Made by a program: the position numbers and the translations under genes
Source of the DNA: Verrucomicrobiota bacterium
Lineage (GTDB): Bacteria; Verrucomicrobiota; Verrucomicrobiia; Chthoniobacterales; Terrimicrobiaceae
Reading direction: 5' to 3'
DNA length: 14,977 bases
NCBI GenBank assembly: GCA_026398285.1
Contig: JAPLTI010000088.1
Span: 1-14,977, forward strand
Part shown: in pieces, positions 13,398-14,977 of the stretch
Layout of the letters: every line of letters begins with the position of its first letter
Numbering within the stretch: position 1 is the first letter of the stretch
The notes under the pieces: model-generated
What the model saw: only the letters and a program-made list of their open reading frames with translations
Databases searched by the model: none
Told to the model about the DNA's origin: nothing

Positions 13398-14584
13398 GGC
13401 GTTGGATCGAGGGGCTCGAGTCCTTCGCGATGGATGTCATCCTGGACCGTCGCTACGGGCGGCGGGCAGGGGCACTGCGCTGGATACTCTCCGGGTTGTC
13501 AAAAATCTACCTTGTCATCGTGCAGGCCCGCCTGGCGCTTTACCGAGGGCGTATTTTTCGGAGCCACTCGCACGGTTGTCTCGTCATCAGTGTTGGGAAT
13601 CTCACTGTGGGCGGAACCGGCAAGACCCCCGTGGTGGAAATGCTCGCGAGGGCGCTTCAAGATGGCGGCCGGCGAGTCGCCATTTTAAGCCGGGGCTACA
13701 AGAGCGTGCCGCGACCGTTTTTTTTGAGGCTCGCGGATAAACTCACGCGCCGAAAATCGCTGTTCGTGCCCCGCGTGGTTTCGGACGGAGTTTCCTTGCT
13801 GCTGGATTCCCGCACGGCGGGTGATGAACCCTTCATGCTCGCAAACAACCTGCGTGGTGTCGTGGTGCTGGTGGACCGCGACCGCGTGAGGAGCGGAATC
13901 TACGCGATCAAGGAATTCGGTTCTGATGTGCTCATTTTGGACGATGGCTTCCAGTATGTAAAAATGCGGCACGGTCTTGAGGTTGTGCTCATCGACCGCC
14001 AGGCTCCCTTTGGCAACGAATACATGCTGCCACGCGGAACCCTGCGCGAGCCGCCCGAGAATCTCCGCCGTGCCACTCACATTTTTCTTACCAAGTGCGA
14101 CGGCAGCGACAACTCGGAGATCATTGCCAGAATCCGCCGCTACAACCGCACGGCTGAGATCATCGAGTGCACGCATCGTCCGAAGCATCTGCGCAATTTC
14201 TCTACCGGCGAGGTCAAGCCGCTTGAGTTTTTGCAAGGGTTGAAAATCGGCTCCTTGAGCGGCATCGCTGTGCCCGAGAGCTTCGAATCCGCCCTGCGTG
14301 GACTTGGCGCCGAACTGGAGCTCACGCAGAGCTACGCCGACCACCACCGCTATTCCACAAAGGAAATCGACCGCTTCATCCGCCGCTGCGCTCGCAGGAA
14401 TCTTGATGCCGTGCTCACGACCGAGAAGGATGCTGTTCGCATTCCCCGCATCATGAATCCTGAGGTGCCGGTTTATTACATGCGAGTGGAGATTGAAATT
14501 CTGGCAGGCCAGGAGACCTGGGAGCGTTTTGTCGGCAGGCTCACGCAGTTACGCGGCGGGCTGATTCCCGAGCGTTGCTATTGA
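13394..14584 (+). CDS. lpxK: Tetraacyldisaccharide 4'-kinase
   Basis: Phosphorylates the 4' position of the lipid A disaccharide precursor at the inner face of the inner membrane; it is a late step of lipid A synthesis and marks an outer-membrane lipopolysaccharide producer. The 396-residue protein has an N-terminal hydrophobic/amphipathic segment (about residues 28-50), a Walker A motif VGGTGKTP (72-79), the family motif ILSRGYKS, then AGDEPFMLA, and the catalytic-site LDDGFQ (182-187). The later region includes ADHHRYSTKEI and LTTEKDAVR, both characteristic of LpxK. The extra stretch between SRGYKS and AGDEP is longer than in the Escherichia coli enzyme (about 328 residues overall). The start overlaps the thrB stop. 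The 3' end overlaps the convergent SRPBCC gene by 7 bp. Confidence 0.95.
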   Translation: MRRWIEGLESFAMDVILDRRYGRRAGALRWILSGLSKIYLVIVQARLALYRGRIFRSHSHGCLVISVGNLTVGGTGKTPVVEMLARALQDGGRRVAILSRGYKSVPRPFFLRLADKLTRRKSLFVPRVVSDGVSLLLDSRTAGDEPFMLANNLRGVVVLVDRDRVRSGIYAIKEFGSDVLILDDGFQYVKMRHGLEVVLIDRQAPFGNEYMLPRGTLREPPENLRRATHIFLTKCDGSDNSEIIARIRRYNRTAEIIECTHRPKHLRNFSTGEVKPLEFLQGLKIGSLSGIAVPESFESALRGLGAELELTQSYADHHRYSTKEIDRFIRRCARRNLDAVLTTEKDAVRIPRIMNPEVPVYYMRVEIEILAGQETWERFVGRLTQLRGGLIPERCY

Positions 14585-14977
14585 TTTGAGAAATGCCGCC
14601 GCGTCGCCTCGTGGCGGGAGCGGAACATTCCAGCGAAGACCAGTGGCAAAATCCAACGCGACACAAGCCGCCCGGGCAGGCCGCCCTTAAGCAGATACTC
14701 GACGCGGTCGGTGAGAAGGGCTCCCTCTCGATGTGGGCTGAAGATGTGGCTGTGCCGCCAGATGGCGAATGGTGAACTGAGCGCTGTGTCCACAAGCACG
14801 CTCGGAGCTTCGGCTTTCTCCCATTGCCCGGTCCACCGGATGGGAAGCCCGAACTGCGTGGCTCGGATGCGGAAGGTTTCTCCAGCCTTGGCCTGCTTCT
14901 GGCAGATGATTTCCTGCTCGGCTAGTGAACGGGGCGCAATGAGCGTCATGTTTCCTGGATTCTCGTGGAATTCATAG
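14578..14977 (-). CDS. SRPBCC-family protein, 5' end beyond the window
   Basis: The frame is open to the right edge, so the gene is truncated by the window; 132 C-terminal residues are visible. Upstream of the internal ATG at 14949, the frame reads YEFHENPGN and then MTLIAPRS, which fits the family pattern 'vFaFhadPrNl..l.P'; the true start therefore lies outside. The rest (GETFRIRATQFGLPIRWTGQ, then APSVLVDTALSSPFAIWRHS, VEYLLKGGLPGRL) matches SRPBCC/START-like cyclase-dehydrase relatives, with an alternating beta-sheet and a final helix. These are cytoplasmic ligand-binding folds with many functions, and the ligand cannot be told here. It is convergent with lpxK and overlaps it by 7 bp. No terminator is seen between them. 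Confidence 0.8.
   Translation of the reverse strand, partial: YEFHENPGNMTLIAPRSLAEQEIICQKQAKAGETFRIRATQFGLPIRWTGQWEKAEAPSVLVDTALSSPFAIWRHSHIFSPHREGALLTDRVEYLLKGGLPGRLVSRWILPLVFAGMFRSRHEATRRHFSNQ

Noticed and set aside
1..14977. CRISPR array, insertion sequence, prophage or integrase-type mobile element
   Set aside because: No regularly spaced repeats, transposase, integrase or terminal inverted repeats with target duplication are visible. The excisionase-like HTH at 12415-12270 is part of a membrane protein, not a phage gene.

Overview
The window looks like chromosomal DNA of a Gram-negative bacterium, most likely of the Planctomycetes-Verrucomicrobia-Chlamydiae group and probably Verrucomicrobiota. 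The reasons are an lpxK gene (lipid A synthesis, so an outer membrane), a putative Na+/H+ antiporter of the family PF07399, which I associate with that group, a tRNA gene without an encoded CCA end, weak Shine-Dalgarno signals, and moderately high GC coding sequence broken by one very AT-rich intergenic region. The placement is inferred from gene content, not from a phylogeny.

Layout. Positions 94-165 (minus) hold tRNA-Thr(UGU). A threonine/aspartate-family cluster follows on the plus strand: homoserine dehydrogenase (hom, 287-1585), threonine synthase (thrC, 1582-2676) and aspartate kinase (lysC, 2685-3879). lysC is broken: about 20 bases are missing just after its GRGGSDLT motif, which shifts the frame. 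Next come an AbiEii-like nucleotidyltransferase overlapped by a small ORF (a possible toxin-antitoxin pair), a HAD-family phosphatase (plus), and the convergent PF07399 antiporter (minus). An AT-rich divergent region (7086-7388) carries a perfect 28-nt palindrome and a second near-copy. Riboflavin synthase (ribE) follows, converging with a small zincin-type metalloprotease gene.

Positions 8503-10834 hold a tight four-gene plus-strand operon: an ECF-like sigma factor, a 90-residue acidic small protein, a GAF-domain protein and a small cytoplasmic subtilisin-like (S8) protease. The last three are joined by ATGA stop/start overlaps. This is the best candidate for an undescribed system: a sensor plus an intracellular protease that could control a dedicated sigma factor by proteolysis, with the small protein as a possible anti-sigma factor or substrate.

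On the opposite strand (10864-12450) is a protein with an N-terminal excisionase/MerR-like helix-turn-helix, a long disordered linker, one transmembrane helix, a Pro/Ala-rich periplasmic stretch and a C-terminal OmpA/MotB-like peptidoglycan-binding domain. It is a possible cytoplasm-to-cell-wall tether, similar in layout to RodZ. The window ends with homoserine kinase (thrB), translationally coupled to lpxK, and the 3' part of a convergent SRPBCC-family gene that runs off the right edge.

hom, thrC, thrB and (if intact) lysC provide all steps from aspartate to threonine except aspartate-semialdehyde dehydrogenase, which is not in this window.
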